A stretch of 64,000 bases of DNA from Pusillimonas noertemannii (GCF_003096595.1 NZ_QEKO01000001.1:806001-870000), one strand, 5' to 3'. Positions 42,040 through 55,239 are shown, numbered from the stretch's first letter. Notes: generated by a model not told the origin, from the letters alone. Made by a program: numbers and translations.

Positions 42040-42181
42040 GTCGTGTAGAAGTAGTGAAAGAAACAAGCCGCGGCGCTGAAGGGGCTGCGGTTCTTTATTT
42101 CCATTTATTCTATTGGCCGCCCCTAAGATTCCGAACGAATATAAGGAAATTTGGTTATGAGCGCCGGCTATATAGCCCTAA

Positions 42182-42218
42182 AAAAAGAGGCCGCTTCAAA
42201 ATGAAGGGGCCTCTTTTT
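42182..42218 (-). terminator. Rho-independent terminator after secF
   Basis: AAAAAGAGGCC pairs with GGCCTCTTTTT, extended inside by CTTC/GAAG around AAAAT. It is 60 bases downstream of the secF stop and ends the queA-to-secF operon, separating it from the promoter of the sulfur operon. Confidence 0.85.
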
Positions 42219-42277
42219 GGGTCAGGGCTGTTGAAGGTCTGCCCGCTACGGCGGGCGGACCAGGCCACAGGACGGCC

Positions 42278-43219
42278 TTACGGCATCTCCATCTCGGATG
42301 CCGGGTCGTCTTTCTTGATGGGCTTGACCAGGTCTTCGCGCTTGACGCCCAGCCACATGGCGATGGCGGCGGCCACGAACACCGAAGAGTAGATGCCGAA
42401 CCAGATGCCGATGGTAAGCGCCAGCGAGAAGTTGTGCAGGGTGGGACCGCCGAAGAAGAACATGGAAAGCACCATCATCTGCGTCGAACCGTGGGTGATG
42501 ATGGTACGCGAGATGGTCTGGGTAATGGCGCTGTTGATGACTTCCTGGACCGATGACGTGCGCTGCTTGCGGAAGTTTTCGCGGATACGGTCCATGATGA
42601 CCACGGACTCGTTCACCGAATAGCCCAGCACCGCCAGCACCCCCGCCAGCACGGCCAGCGAGAACTCCCACTGGAAGAAGGCGAAGAAGCCCAGGATGAT
42701 GATCACGTCGTGCAGGTTGGCCACCACGCCGGCCAGGGCGAACTTCCATTCGAAGCGCAGCGCCAGGTAGACCATAATGCCTATAACCACGAACAGCAGC
42801 GCCAGCAGGCCATTGGTGACGAGTTCTTGCCCCACCTGCGGGCCGACGAACTCGACGCGGCGCAGCTCGACATCGGGCGATTGGGCCTTGAGCGCGGCAA
42901 GCACGGTTTCGCTTTGGGCGGCCGAGCCAAGGTCTTCGCGCACCGGCAGGCGGATCATCACGTCTTGCGAGGTGCCGAAATTCTGCACCTGGAAGTCGGA
43001 GTAGCCCAGCGAGCTGACTGCGTTGCGCACCTCGTCTATCTGGGCCGCCTGGGAGTAGTGCACTTCCATCACCGTGCCGCCCGTGAACTCGATCGAAAGA
43101 TGGAAGCCCCGGGTTGCGATGAAGAAGACGGCCAGCACGAAGGTGATCAGGCTGATCAGGTTCAGCACCAGCGCGTGGCGCATGAACGGGATGGTGCGGT
43201 GTATGCGGAAAAATTCCAT
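42278..43219 (-). CDS. secF: Protein translocase subunit SecF
   Basis: 313 residues, six membrane segments. FHLSIEFTGGTVMEVHY is the conserved GGT region, and the later VLGYSVNESVVIMDRIREN is the SecF signature. With SecD it forms the proton-driven complex that helps preprotein export. It follows secD by 54 bases. Confidence 0.96.
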   Translation of the reverse strand: MEFFRIHRTIPFMRHALVLNLISLITFVLAVFFIATRGFHLSIEFTGGTVMEVHYSQAAQIDEVRNAVSSLGYSDFQVQNFGTSQDVMIRLPVREDLGSAAQSETVLAALKAQSPDVELRRVEFVGPQVGQELVTNGLLALLFVVIGIMVYLALRFEWKFALAGVVANLHDVIIILGFFAFFQWEFSLAVLAGVLAVLGYSVNESVVIMDRIRENFRKQRTSSVQEVINSAITQTISRTIITHGSTQMMVLSMFFFGGPTLHNFSLALTIGIWFGIYSSVFVAAAIAMWLGVKREDLVKPIKKDDPASEMEMP

Positions 43220-43273
43220 GTTGGTGTCGTACCTGTGTTATCGGATGCCGGGGCAGGGTGCCCCGGCGCGATG

Positions 43274-45142
43274 TCAGTCCTTGGGTTTCCAGATCTGGCC
43301 GATGGAAATGCTTTGCAGCTTGCGCTGCCGGCCATACCAGAGGTTGGCCAGGGCACGTACCCCGACCACCGACGAGAACATCGAGGTGAGGATGCCTATG
43401 CAATGCACCACGGCGAAGCCGCGGATGGGCCCGGTGCCGAAGGCCAGCAGGGCAACACCCACGATGAGCGTAGTAAGGTTGGAGTCGAGAATGGTGCCCC
43501 ACGCTCGCTCGAAGCCGTGGAAAATGGCCTGCTGGGGCGGCAGCCCCGCCCGAAGTTCTTCGCGTATGCGCTCGTTGATCAGCACGTTGGCATCGATGGC
43601 CATGCCCAGCGTCAGGGCGATGGCCGCAATGCCGGGCAGGGTAAGCGTGGCCTGCAGCATGGAAAGCACGGCCAGCAGCAGTAGTACGTTGAAGGCCAGG
43701 CCAAGGGTCGAGAACAGGCCGAACAGGTGGTAATAGAAGATGATGAACACCGCGATGGCCAGGAAGCCATACAGTGTGGAATTGAAGCCCATCTTGATGT
43801 TGTCGGCGCCCAGGCTGGGCCCGATGGTGCGCTCTTCGATGATGCTCATGGGCGCGGCCAGCGAACCGGCGCGCAGCAGCAGGGCGATGTCGGAGGCTTC
43901 CTGGGCGTTCATGCTGCCGCTGATCTGCACCTGGCCGCCGGGAATCTCGCTGCGGATCACGGGCGCGGTAACCACCTGGCCCTTGTTGTTCTCGAACAGC
44001 AATATGGCCATGCGCTTGCCGATATTGTCGCGCGTGACGTCGCGGAAGATGCGGGCGCCCTTGGCGTCAAGTGTGAGGTTGACCGAGGGCTGCTGTGTTT
44101 GCTGGTCGCGCCCGGGCTGGGCGTCTTGCAGGTTTTCGCCGGTAAGCACCACCTGGCGGCGCAGCAGCAGCGGGCGTCCGTCGGTATCGGTATAGCGCTC
44201 GAGCCCGAAGGGCACGTTGCCGCTGGAAAGCGCCGCCATGGCCGAGGGCGAATCGTCGACCATGCGGATTTCGAGGGTGGCGGTGCGGCCCAGGATTTCC
44301 TTGGCCTTGGCTACGTCTTGCACGCCGGGCAGCTGCACGATGATGCGGTCGGCGCCCTGTTGCTGGATGACCGGCTCGGCCACGCCCAGCTCGTTGATGC
44401 GGTTGTGCAGCGTGACGATGTTCTGGCGCAGGGCGTGGCTTTGCACCTGGGCGATCGCGGTTTCGGTCAGCACGCCGGTAAGCAGGAAGCTGTTGCCCGC
44501 GGTGCCGTTGGTAAACGCCATGTCGGGCATGCGCCGGCGCAGCTCTGAGGCGGCATCGTCGCGGCTTTGTTCGGTGTCGAAGCGGGCCACTACGGAATGG
44601 TCGCTGCGCTCGACCCCCGAGACTGCGATGCGCGCGTCGCGCAGGCTGCTGCGCACGTCGTTGGCCAGCGAATCGTAGCGCCCCGTCAGTGCCCCCTGCA
44701 TGTCGACTTCAAGCAGGAAGTGCACGCCGCCGCGAAGGTCGAGACCCAGGTACATGGGACGCGCGCCGATGGCGGTAAGCCAGTTGGGCGAGGCCGAGAG
44801 CAGGTTCAGGGCAATGGTGTAGTCGGGGTCTTCGGGATTGGGATTGAAGGCTTTTTCAAGGGCGTCCTTGGCCGCCAGCTGGATGTCGGGAGTGGCAAAG
44901 CGCACGCGCACGGCGCCCACCGGCCCGTTCTGCTCGAAGAAGGCCCCGGTGGATTCGATGCCTTTCTCGGCCAGAACCTGCTGTGCCCGGACCAGCACGC
45001 TGTTGTCGATCTTGACGGAAGTCTTGGCCCCTGCGATCTGGACCGCCGGCGACTCGCCGAAGAAGTTGGGAAGCGTATACAGCAGCCCGACGATCAGGGC
45101 CACCAGAACGGTAAGGTATTTCCAGAGGGGATAACGGTTCAT
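43274..45142 (-). CDS. secD: Protein translocase subunit SecD
   Basis: 622 residues. N-terminal membrane anchor, then LGLDLRGGVHFLLEVDM, a large periplasmic domain, and six C-terminal membrane segments with LGMAIDANVLINERIREELR. It works with SecF on the periplasmic side of the SecYEG channel. Confidence 0.96.
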   Translation of the reverse strand: MNRYPLWKYLTVLVALIVGLLYTLPNFFGESPAVQIAGAKTSVKIDNSVLVRAQQVLAEKGIESTGAFFEQNGPVGAVRVRFATPDIQLAAKDALEKAFNPNPEDPDYTIALNLLSASPNWLTAIGARPMYLGLDLRGGVHFLLEVDMQGALTGRYDSLANDVRSSLRDARIAVSGVERSDHSVVARFDTEQSRDDAASELRRRMPDMAFTNGTAGNSFLLTGVLTETAIAQVQSHALRQNIVTLHNRINELGVAEPVIQQQGADRIIVQLPGVQDVAKAKEILGRTATLEIRMVDDSPSAMAALSSGNVPFGLERYTDTDGRPLLLRRQVVLTGENLQDAQPGRDQQTQQPSVNLTLDAKGARIFRDVTRDNIGKRMAILLFENNKGQVVTAPVIRSEIPGGQVQISGSMNAQEASDIALLLRAGSLAAPMSIIEERTIGPSLGADNIKMGFNSTLYGFLAIAVFIIFYYHLFGLFSTLGLAFNVLLLLAVLSMLQATLTLPGIAAIALTLGMAIDANVLINERIREELRAGLPPQQAIFHGFERAWGTILDSNLTTLIVGVALLAFGTGPIRGFAVVHCIGILTSMFSSVVGVRALANLWYGRQRKLQSISIGQIWKPKD

Positions 45143-45235
45143 CGTCGATCAACTAAATAAGCGGGAACGGGCCCCGGGGTGGCCGGCATGCGGCCGAAGC
45201 AGCGCTTCGGCGCACGCAAGGCCTGCGCGTCGGGA

Positions 45236-45580
45236 TTACAGCGACTTGATCGTTCCCTTGGGCAGCACGTTGGACACGGCGGTGCGCTGCATGACGACCT
45301 CGACCGGCTTGTCGGCCAGTTCGGCGACTTCGATGGTGATGTAGGCGTCGCCCACCTTGGTGACCTTGCCCAGCAGGCCGCCCGAGGTGATGACTTCGTC
45401 GCCCTTGCTGAGGCCGGCCACGAGATTGCGGTGCTCTTTCTGGCGCTTCATTTGGGGACGGATCATCAGGAAGTACAAGATGACGAACATCAGGATGATG
45501 GGCAGCATGCCCATCAGCCCGCTGGTGGCGTCGCCCGCGGCCTGGGCGGTAATGATGTTGAGTAGGTCGACTGCCTGCAT
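45236..45580 (-). CDS. yajC: Preprotein translocase subunit YajC
   Basis: 114 residues with one membrane segment (PIILMFVILYFLMIRPQMKR) followed by a small cytoplasmic domain with GDEVITSGGLLGKV. It associates with SecDF. The gene order tgt-yajC-secD-secF is standard. Confidence 0.95.
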   Translation of the reverse strand: MQAVDLLNIITAQAAGDATSGLMGMLPIILMFVILYFLMIRPQMKRQKEHRNLVAGLSKGDEVITSGGLLGKVTKVGDAYITIEVAELADKPVEVVMQRTAVSNVLPKGTIKSL

Positions 45581-45664
45581 GTGTATGGCTCCTGGTCTCG
45601 ATGAAAGTATTTGTAAGTGCGGGGGTGCAAAAAAGCGAATTTTCTATTGTAGCGACATCCGGCG

Positions 45665-47838
<2,174 letters not shown>

Positions 47839-47972
47839 GCGTAAAGATTTGCAATGGTCAACGTGCCATTTTAAGCCGCGCTGCGATTTTTCCGCTCGCG
47901 CCCTCCCTGTCCACCCATCGTTCCGGTATGCTGGTGTTTTTTTTGCGGTACCCGGCGAACCTGTTCCAAAGC

Positions 47973-49508
47973 ATGATGACTCTGTCCGCATTTTCCGAGC
48001 ATTCGTCTGCGCCGCGTCGGCGGGCAGGCCTGTTCCGTCGCCTCGCGCAGCATGCAGGCCTGAAGTCCCTGGCCCGGGTGTCTGGTCGCCCGGCTTCCGC
48101 CCTTGCAGGTTTCCTGTTCGTATGCCTGGCCTCGTACGGGGCGGCGGCAAGCGCCCAGGCCTTGCCGCCCGAACTCGATCAGGCTTGGCGGGCCGCCCGG
48201 CTGCAGCAGGGCGATGTGTCGCTGGTCGTGCAGGAAATCGGCGGGCCCCGTCTGGTCGAGCTCAATCCGGCCACGCCGCGCAATCCCGCATCTGTAATGA
48301 AAATGGTCACTACCTGGGCGGCGTTGTCGGGCCTGGGGCCCGAGTATCGCTGGCGCACCGAACTGCTGGCCGAGCGCGGCGCCCGCATCGATGGCCAGGG
48401 CAGCCTGCGCGGCCCCTTGTACATCAAGGCTGGGGGCGACCCCCACCTTACCCAGGAAGAGCTCTGGTTCCTGTTGCGCGAGCTGCGCCTGCGGGGGGTC
48501 AAGAACCTGAGCGAGGTCGTGGTCGACCGCTCCGTCTTCGGCCAGGTGGGCATCGACCCCAACGCGTTTGACGACGCCGGAGACCGGCCCTACAACGCCA
48601 GCCCCGATGCCATGATGGTGGGGCTGGGTGCTGCGCGCCTGCTGTTCGTGCCCGATACCGTGGGTCGCAAGTGGATACCCGTTCTCGACCCTCCATTGCC
48701 GGGGGTGCGCATCCAGGGCGAAGTGAAATACAGCGACGCCGTGTGTCCCGGCTCGCCCGCCGTGTCTGTCCAGGCGCGCCAGGTAGGCGCCGAAACCCTG
48801 GTCGACGTGGCGGGCACCGCCGCGGGTTCCTGCGGCGAGTTCACCGTTTACCGGCTGGTGCAGTCGCAGCCGGCCTATTTCTCGGCCCTGTTCCGCCAGT
48901 TGTGGCGCGACCTGGGCGGTACCCTGGCAAGAGGGGTCCGTGAAGGCCGGGCGCCCGGCAATGCGCAGGTCCTGGCCTGGACCGAGTCCGAGACCCTGGC
49001 CGACACCATTCGCCAGATCAACAAGCAAAGCAACAACGTCATGGCGCGTACCCTGCTGCTGACCCTGGGCGCCGAAAAAGCCGGCCGCCCGGCAACCCCG
49101 GCCGGCGGGGGGCAGGCCGTCCTGGCCGTCCTGGCCGAGCAGGGCGTAGACACGCGGGGCTGGCAAATAGATAATGGTTCGGGCCTGTCGCGCAACGGCC
49201 GCCTTACCGCCGGGGGCCTGGCCGGCATGCTCGAGGCGGCCTGGCGCTCGCCGCTCATGCCCGAGTATGTCTCCTCGCTGGCCATTTCCGGCGTTGATGG
49301 TACGATGCGGCGGCGCCTTCGCCAGGACGAAGTCCGGGGCATGGCCCACCTTAAAACAGGCACGCTGCGCGATGCCCGCGCCCTGGCCGGCTACGTGCTT
49401 GGGGCAAGCGGCAAGCGTTATATTGTCGTCAGCCTGGCCAATGGCGAGCGGGCCACGGCGATCCGGTCTTTCGATGACGCGCTGATCTCGTGGCTGGCCG
49501 CACGCTGA
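47973..49508 (+). CDS. dacB: D-alanyl-D-alanine carboxypeptidase/endopeptidase (PBP4, DacB)
   Basis: Class C penicillin-binding protein, 511 residues from ATG 47973. The three active-site motifs are present: SVMK ([12 protein letters not shown]), SNN ([11 protein letters not shown]) and KTG ([10 protein letters not shown]). The signal peptide ([20 protein letters not shown]) begins unusually far in, so a later GTG inside RVSG may be the true start. It trims or cleaves peptidoglycan peptides in the periplasm. It is transcribed away from queA. Confidence 0.9.
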   Translation: MMTLSAFSEHSSAPRRRAGLFRRLAQHAGLKSLARVSGRPASALAGFLFVCLASYGAAASAQALPPELDQAWRAARLQQGDVSLVVQEIGGPRLVELNPATPRNPASVMKMVTTWAALSGLGPEYRWRTELLAERGARIDGQGSLRGPLYIKAGGDPHLTQEELWFLLRELRLRGVKNLSEVVVDRSVFGQVGIDPNAFDDAGDRPYNASPDAMMVGLGAARLLFVPDTVGRKWIPVLDPPLPGVRIQGEVKYSDAVCPGSPAVSVQARQVGAETLVDVAGTAAGSCGEFTVYRLVQSQPAYFSALFRQLWRDLGGTLARGVREGRAPGNAQVLAWTESETLADTIRQINKQSNNVMARTLLLTLGAEKAGRPATPAGGGQAVLAVLAEQGVDTRGWQIDNGSGLSRNGRLTAGGLAGMLEAAWRSPLMPEYVSSLAISGVDGTMRRRLRQDEVRGMAHLKTGTLRDARALAGYVLGASGKRYIVVSLANGERATAIRSFDDALISWLAAR

Positions 49509-49533
49509 CTTCTTCTCTGCACACCGAACCACC

Positions 49534-50172
49534 ATGCCCATACACGAAATCCGCCATCCGCTGATACGCCACAAGCTCGGCCTCATGCGCCGCGCCGACC
49601 TCAGCACCAAGAACTTCCGCGAGATGTCCCAAGAGGTCGCGGCCCTGCTCACCTACGAGGCCACCAAAGACCTGCCCCTCGAATCGGCGGCGGTACAGGG
49701 CTGGTGCGGCCAGATCGAGGTCGAAAAACTCGCCGGCAAGAAGGTAACCGTGGTGCCCATCTTGCGGGCCGGAATCGGCATGCTCGACGGCGTGCTTACC
49801 CTGATTCCAGGCGCCAAGGTCAGCGCCGTGGGCATCGCGCGCGATGAAGAAACCCTTCAGGCCCAGCCCTATCTCGAGCGCCTGGTCGGCGCGCTGGACC
49901 AGCGCCTGGCCCTCATCGTCGACCCCATGCTTGCCACAGGCGGCTCCATGGTCGCCACCATCGACATGCTCAAGAAGGCCGGCTGCCGCAATATCCGGGC
50001 CCTGGTGCTGGTCGCGGCGCCCGAGGGCATCAGCGCGGTCGAGGCCGCCCACCCCGACGTGCAGGTCTTTACCGCTTCCATCGACAGCCATCTGAACGCC
50101 AGCGGCTACATCATCCCCGGCCTGGGCGACGCGGGCGACCGCATCTTCGGCACCAAGCAGAAAGACGACTGA
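49534..50172 (+). CDS. upp: Uracil phosphoribosyltransferase
   Basis: 212 residues. N-terminal [32 protein letters not shown], and the PRPP-binding loop [13 protein letters not shown] are all typical. It salvages uracil to UMP. It follows the PBP4 gene by 25 bases. Confidence 0.96.
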   Translation: MPIHEIRHPLIRHKLGLMRRADLSTKNFREMSQEVAALLTYEATKDLPLESAAVQGWCGQIEVEKLAGKKVTVVPILRAGIGMLDGVLTLIPGAKVSAVGIARDEETLQAQPYLERLVGALDQRLALIVDPMLATGGSMVATIDMLKKAGCRNIRALVLVAAPEGISAVEAAHPDVQVFTASIDSHLNASGYIIPGLGDAGDRIFGTKQKDD

Positions 50173-50389
50173 ACTTCGGCCGCCGCCCGACGCCGTTCGA
50201 TCGCGCAACTACTCAAGCGCCGCCAAAGGCCGCTTCTCGACGCCCGGCCTGGCGCCCGCCGGCCACGGGTCGCCGCATGCCGCTTCGGGCGCCGGTAAGA
50301 TATTGATAACTTTTTCATTGCGCGCATACCGCATGCGCAGCGCAAAACGGGTAGGATGTAACCATTGCGCTTCGTACAGGGGTGATTGA

Positions 50390-51118
50390 ATGCACATGGC
50401 CGCAAGAACGGGTTGTACCTTGGCGTTTCTGTTTATCGGGCTGCACGCCGGGCCCGCTGCGGCCGGCTTGTGCGACGCGCCTTTCATGCACGACCAGGGC
50501 AAGGTCCGCCTCGATGGTTCGGGCGCCCTGCGGCTGGGCGCCGACCTGTCCTTTTCCGAAGTCAAGAAGAACTCGCAGGGCGAATGCCAGGCGCGGGTGC
50601 AGGGCACCGCCACTTTCGGGCTGGCGGGCCTGCCGGCGGGCAAGTCCGACCTCGACTACTGGATGACCCTGCGCAACGGGCAGGCCAGCTTCGAGCGCCA
50701 GACCGAGCAGGGCGGGCGCGAGCCGGTGCAGGGCAAGTTCGACCTGCGCATGCTGGGCCTGTTTTCCTACGGCGAGCCCATTACAAAGGCCGGCCAAACC
50801 TTCCCGGCCCGCAAGTTCCAGGTCAATGTCGATCACAAGGGCGTCGATGCCAAGCCCGTCGTCGTCCATACCGGCGCCAAGACCGTGGGTGAAAAGGCTT
50901 CCATACAAACCGCGGCCGGCACGCAGTCGTGCTGGCCCATCAATTACTCGCGGGTCATCGAAGCCACCCAGGCGTCGTTCAGCGGCCTGGTCCTGCCCAT
51001 ACCCGAGATCCGTTCCACCGTCACCGACTGGTTCTGCCCCGAGCTGAACATGGTCATGCGCCAGGAAAGCCGGCAGCAGGGCGTGTCGTCCACCGTCGAG
51101 GTGTCCGAACTGAAATAA
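50390..51118 (+). CDS. Exported protein of unknown function
   Basis: 242 residues with a signal peptide (TGCTLAFLFIGLHAGPAAAG). The mature protein is beta-rich with four or more cysteines (GLCDAPF, GECQAR, QSCWPINYS, DWFCPELNM) that could form disulfides. I do not recognise a family. It stands alone after upp, with a 217-base upstream gap containing no further gene. A periplasmic or outer-membrane-associated role is likely from the signal and cysteines. Confidence 0.65.
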   Translation: MHMAARTGCTLAFLFIGLHAGPAAAGLCDAPFMHDQGKVRLDGSGALRLGADLSFSEVKKNSQGECQARVQGTATFGLAGLPAGKSDLDYWMTLRNGQASFERQTEQGGREPVQGKFDLRMLGLFSYGEPITKAGQTFPARKFQVNVDHKGVDAKPVVVHTGAKTVGEKASIQTAAGTQSCWPINYSRVIEATQASFSGLVLPIPEIRSTVTDWFCPELNMVMRQESRQQGVSSTVEVSELK

Positions 51119-51358
51119 TCGATATGGGTTGTTGCTTGAACTCTTGGGCATGCTTCTTGCCAACGGGCCTTTCCAAGAGCCCGCCCATATTCAGGCATGA
51201 CCGCCGCATTGTGTGCAGCGCGATTGTTCGAGCGGCGGGCGGGGGCGCGGCAACAATTCCGGCACGGAGCATGACATGAATCAATAAATGCTTCGCAGCT
51301 TCCGCTAATATCGTTATTGAAGACCGCAGTTTCTTCCATTCTTCACAAGGAGCCCATC

Positions 51359-51676
51359 ATGGCACGAAGCAAAGATCTCGAGTCCAGAGAAGACCAGTTC
51401 ATCAACAGCGTAAAAGAAAGCCTCGACGACGCCGAAAAGCTCTTGCGCGAGGCGGCCGACACCACCGGCGACAAGGCCAACGAACTGCGCGAGAAGGCCA
51501 TGGAATCGCTGCGCCGCACCCGGGTCGCCCTGTATGACGCCCAGGATGCAGTGCTTGCCAAGGGCCGGCAGGCGGCCCGCGCCACCGACGACTACGTCCA
51601 CGACAACCCCTGGCAGGCGGTGGGGGTGGCCGGTCTCACGGGCCTGCTCGTGGGCATGTTGATCTGCCGCCGCTAA
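51359..51676 (+). CDS. ElaB/YqjD/DUF883 family ribosome-associated membrane-anchored protein
   Basis: 105 residues from ATG 51359 behind AAGGAG. A long charged helix (REKAMESLRRTRVALYDAQD) precedes the family's C-terminal anchor, DNPWQAVGVAGLTGLLVGML ending ICRR. E. coli relatives bind ribosomes at the inner membrane in stationary phase. It is followed by YqjE- and YqjK-like genes, the same order as in E. coli yqjDEK. Confidence 0.9.
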   Translation: MARSKDLESREDQFINSVKESLDDAEKLLREAADTTGDKANELREKAMESLRRTRVALYDAQDAVLAKGRQAARATDDYVHDNPWQAVGVAGLTGLLVGMLICRR

Positions 51677-51752
51677 GGGGCCGTACGCAAAACCTCGCCT
51701 CGTGCCGGCCGGCCGCAAGGCCGGCGGCATGCTGCCTTACGCAAGGGGATTT

Positions 51753-52163
51753 ATGGCGCTAAGACACTCTATCGGAGACCTCGCCAGCACTGTCCTTTCC
51801 ATGGTCCGCACCCGGCTCGAGCTTTTTTCGCTCGAAGCGGCGGGCGAAAAGTCGCGCGTCCTCCGCCTGCTTTGCATGGCCTTCGGTGCGCTGCTGTTTT
51901 CTTCGCTTGCGCTGCTGGTCTTTTCCATCGCGGTGGCGCTGTACTTCTGGCCCACCGAAGCGCGCTACCTGGCGATAGGCGTGCTGGCCCTTATTTACGC
52001 GGTGGTGGGCCTGGGTCTTTTCTGGGGCGTCTGGCACTGCCTCAGCAACGGTCCCATGCCTTTCTCGGCCACGCTTGCCGAGCTCAAGCGCGACATATCG
52101 CTGGCCGAACGCTTGCGCGAACCCGACGAGCCTGACGATTTCACAGGAGGAAGGCATGGCTAG
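51753..52163 (+). CDS. YqjE-like (holin superfamily III) membrane protein
   Basis: 136 residues from ATG 51753. Two adjacent membrane segments (LLCMAFGALLFSSLALLVFS and YLAIGVLALIYAVVGLGLFW) separated by WPTEAR, typical of PF07332. Databases often label this family phage holin, but its position between YqjD- and YqjK-like genes shows an ordinary chromosomal role. Confidence 0.85.
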   Translation: MALRHSIGDLASTVLSMVRTRLELFSLEAAGEKSRVLRLLCMAFGALLFSSLALLVFSIAVALYFWPTEARYLAIGVLALIYAVVGLGLFWGVWHCLSNGPMPFSATLAELKRDISLAERLREPDEPDDFTGGRHG

Positions 52164-52527
52164 TAAACCGTCCGCCAGTCGCCTGCGCGAAGTCAAGATC
52201 GAGTTGTTGCGGGCCCGGGCCGCCATCGAGCGCCAGACGCTGCAGAACAGCCTGCGCCACGTGGGCCAGGACCTGCAGCCGGGGGCGCTGCTGCGCAGCT
52301 TCCTGCCGGCCTCCGTCAGCCGCAAGCGTCCCACTGATTGGCTGTTCCAGGGGCTGGGCCTGCTCAGGCGCTATCCCTTCATCGTGTCCACGGCCTCGAC
52401 CCTGCTTTCGGGCGTACGCAAGCGCAACCGCCTGCTGCGCCTGGGCGCGGGGCTGCTGCTTAGCTGGCAGGTGGCCCGCAATATGGGCGGACGCGACGAC
52501 CGGGGCGGCACGGGGGCAAGCCGCTAG
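52156..52527 (+). CDS. YqjK-like protein
   Basis: 123 residues from ATG 52156 behind GGAGGAAGG, overlapping the previous gene by 8 bases. Basic N-terminal helix (REVKIELLRARAAIERQTLQ) and a short C-terminal hydrophobic stretch (LLRLGAGLLLSWQVARN). Function unknown; identified mainly by gene order and size. Confidence 0.65.
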   Translation: MASKPSASRLREVKIELLRARAAIERQTLQNSLRHVGQDLQPGALLRSFLPASVSRKRPTDWLFQGLGLLRRYPFIVSTASTLLSGVRKRNRLLRLGAGLLLSWQVARNMGGRDDRGGTGASR

Positions 52528-52716
52528 GGCCTTTTTGCATAAAAAGCTGCGAGAGTGCCCCGATTTTTGCCGGGAATCCGCGGGGGCTAGCCCTTGGGGA
52601 AACGGTGGCCGCGCTGGCGGGCAAAGGCCGAGCAGGCGCTGTTTCGAGCTTATTGCCGGATCAACCGCGCTCCCTGGCCCGCGCGGGGCCGGCCTTGGCT
52701 TCTGCCGGCTCGGCGT

Positions 52717-54261
52717 TTACAGGCCCAACTGGCCCCACATGGCGTCGACGCGGGCCTTTACGTCTTTGTCCATCTGAATGGGGCGGCCCCACTCGCGCTG
52801 GGTTTCGCCCGGCCATTTGTTGGTGGCGTCCATGCCCATCTTTCCGCCCAGGCCCGACACGGGCGAGGCAAAGTCCAGGTAGTCGATCGGCGTGTTCTCC
52901 ACCAGCAGGGTGTCGCGTGCCGGGTCCATGCGGGTGGTCATGGCCCAGACCACCTCTTTCCAGTCGCGCACGTCGACGTCGTCGTCCACGACGATGATGA
53001 ACTTGGTGTACATGAACTGGCGCAGAATGCTCCACAGGCCGAACATGACCCGCTTGGCGTGGCCGGCGTACTGCTTGCGTATCGACACGACCGCCAGGCG
53101 GTAGCTGCAGCCTTCGGGCGGCAGGTGGAAGTCCACGATCTCGGGAAGCTGGCGCCGCAGAAGCGGCACGAACACCTCGTTCAGGGCCACCCCCAGCACG
53201 GCCGGCTCGTCGGGCGGCTTGCCGGTGTAGGTGCTGTGATAAATGGGATTGCGGCGCATGGTAATGCGCTCGACCGTGAAGACCGGGAACCAGTCCTGCT
53301 CGTTGTAATAGCCTGTGTGGTCGCCGTAGGGGCCCTCGAGCGCCATTTCATAGCGCCCGTCGGAGGGGGGCTTGACACCCTCTGGAACCGTGGGCTCCAG
53401 GGCGGCGGGGTGGTCCGAGGGCAATATATGCCCCTCGAGCACGATTTCGGCGAAGGCGGGAACGGTAAGGTCGCTGCCCAGGGCGTCGGCCACCTCGGTG
53501 CGCGAGCCGCGCAGCAGCCCGGCAAACTGGTATTCGGACAGGCTGTCGGGCACGGGCGTGACGGCGCCCAGGGTGGTGGCCGGGTCGGCGCCCAGGGCCA
53601 CCGCTATGGGAAATGGCTTGCCGGGGTTGGCCAGGGCGTGGTCGCGGAAGTCGAGCGCCCCGCCGCGATGCGACAGCCAGCGCATGATGAGCTTGTTGCG
53701 GCCGATGAGCTGCTGGCGGTAGATGCCCAGGTTCTGGCGGCGGGCATTGGGGCCGCGCGTAATGACCAGGCCCCAGGTGAGCAGGGGGGCGGCGTCCTCG
53801 GGCCAGCAGGTCTGCAGCGGGATGGCGCCCAGGTCGACGTCGTCGCCTTCGAGCACGATTTCCTGGCAGGCCGGATTGCGAATGCGTTTCGGGCTCATGT
53901 CCCACAGGGCCGACTTCAGCAACGAGACCTTGGCAAAGGCATCGCGCAGACCACGCGGGGCCTCGGGCTCGCGCAGCGAGGCCAGCAGTTCGCCGATGTC
54001 GCGCAGGGCGGCCACGTCGTCGGCGCCCATGCCCAGCGCCACCCGCCCGGGTGTGCCGAACAGGTTGGCCAGCACGGGCATCGAGGCGCGGCGGCCGTCG
54101 TGCATGGGGTGCTCGAACAACAGGGCGGGCCCTTCGGCACGCAGGACGCGGTCGCTGATTTCGGTCATTTCAAGCGCCGTCGAGACGGGGTGCGTGATGC
54201 GCTTGAGCTGGCCCGCTCCTTCCAATTGCGCGACGAAGTCCCGCAGGTCACGGTATTTCAA
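52717..54261 (-). CDS. ubiD: 4-hydroxy-3-polyprenylbenzoate decarboxylase
   Basis: 514 residues, the standard UbiD length. Conserved segments include [78 protein letters not shown] and [20 protein letters not shown]. It decarboxylates the ubiquinone precursor using prenylated FMN made by UbiX, which is not in the window. It stands alone with divergent promoter space toward the transglycosylase gene. Confidence 0.95.
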   Translation of the reverse strand: MKYRDLRDFVAQLEGAGQLKRITHPVSTALEMTEISDRVLRAEGPALLFEHPMHDGRRASMPVLANLFGTPGRVALGMGADDVAALRDIGELLASLREPEAPRGLRDAFAKVSLLKSALWDMSPKRIRNPACQEIVLEGDDVDLGAIPLQTCWPEDAAPLLTWGLVITRGPNARRQNLGIYRQQLIGRNKLIMRWLSHRGGALDFRDHALANPGKPFPIAVALGADPATTLGAVTPVPDSLSEYQFAGLLRGSRTEVADALGSDLTVPAFAEIVLEGHILPSDHPAALEPTVPEGVKPPSDGRYEMALEGPYGDHTGYYNEQDWFPVFTVERITMRRNPIYHSTYTGKPPDEPAVLGVALNEVFVPLLRRQLPEIVDFHLPPEGCSYRLAVVSIRKQYAGHAKRVMFGLWSILRQFMYTKFIIVVDDDVDVRDWKEVVWAMTTRMDPARDTLLVENTPIDYLDFASPVSGLGGKMGMDATNKWPGETQREWGRPIQMDKDVKARVDAMWGQLGL

Positions 54262-54369
54262 GAAATTCTCACTGATTGGTTTTGACGGACGTCTAAGGTT
54301 AACATCGAGCTCGGCATTTTATTGGAAGGGGCCGGGCACCAAGGGCCCCTGAAGGAAGGCAACAAGGAC

Positions 54370-55203
54370 ATGACGGTTTCGGGCACTTACACTTGGCTGG
54401 GACGCTCGCTGCGCCTGACGGGCAGGCGCGCGGCCGAGCTTACGCATGCCGCGGCGGTCTACCTGGGGATTGCGGTGCTGGTCACGGTATCGCTGAGCTT
54501 TGTGGTGCCGTCGCTGCGCGATCAATCACAGCAGATACACGCCGCCCTGCTGATTAGCCTGAAGCCCGGCTCGGTGACGGACGATGGTTCGGGCCTGTCG
54601 CTGGCGGAACGCCTGTCGGGCGGGCAGGTGGACCTGTCCTCGGGACGCGGTGCCGCGGACGACGGAGCGGCGGCGGACGAAGAAGAGCCGCAAACCTTTG
54701 CCGACGCGCTCAGCGCGCTCGATTCCTTCTCCATCCCGGGTGTCACCAAGGTGCAGAGCCAGGCGCTGCGCAGCTACATTGCGCGCAAGTACCGCATCGC
54801 CCATGACGTGGCGGGGGTGTTGATCCACACGGTGTTCGCGGTGGCGCCTGAAAAGGACCTGGACCCGCTGCTGGTGCTGGCCGTCATTGCCATCGAGTCG
54901 CGCTATAACCCTTTTGCCGAAAGCCATGTGGGCGCGCAGGGGCTGATGCAGGTCATGACCAAGGTGCACCAGGACAAGTTCGAGCGTTTTGACGGCGGCG
55001 CCGAAGCGGCGCTGAATCCGATCGCCAACATACGGGTGGGCAGCCAGATCTTGCACGACTGCATCCAGCGCCGTGGCTCGGTCACCGGGGGCCTGGCCTG
55101 TTATGTGGGGGCCACCGGCCCCAGCGACGGCGGCTACGGGGCCAAGGTGCTGGCAGAGCGCCGGCGGCTTTCCCTGGCCTCGGGCATTCCGCCGCGGCTG
55201 TAG
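54370..55203 (+). CDS. Membrane-anchored lytic transglycosylase (SLT domain)
   Basis: 277 residues from ATG 54370. One N-terminal membrane segment (AAAVYLGIAVLVTVSLSFVV), an acidic linker (DDGAAADEEEPQTF), then the goose-lysozyme-like SLT domain: VLAVIAIESRYNPFAESHVG with the catalytic Glu, AQGLMQVM, NPIANIRVGSQIL. It cleaves peptidoglycan glycan strands. The linker may span part of the periplasm. Confidence 0.88.
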   Translation: MTVSGTYTWLGRSLRLTGRRAAELTHAAAVYLGIAVLVTVSLSFVVPSLRDQSQQIHAALLISLKPGSVTDDGSGLSLAERLSGGQVDLSSGRGAADDGAAADEEEPQTFADALSALDSFSIPGVTKVQSQALRSYIARKYRIAHDVAGVLIHTVFAVAPEKDLDPLLVLAVIAIESRYNPFAESHVGAQGLMQVMTKVHQDKFERFDGGAEAALNPIANIRVGSQILHDCIQRRGSVTGGLACYVGATGPSDGGYGAKVLAERRRLSLASGIPPRL

Positions 55204-55239
55204 CGGCACCGCGCTTCCGGCGGGGGCTCGGGTGTTTGC

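Noticed and set aside
51753-52163. Holin-like gene as evidence of another prophage
   Set aside because: It belongs to the YqjE family and lies between YqjD- and YqjK-like genes; no phage genes are near.
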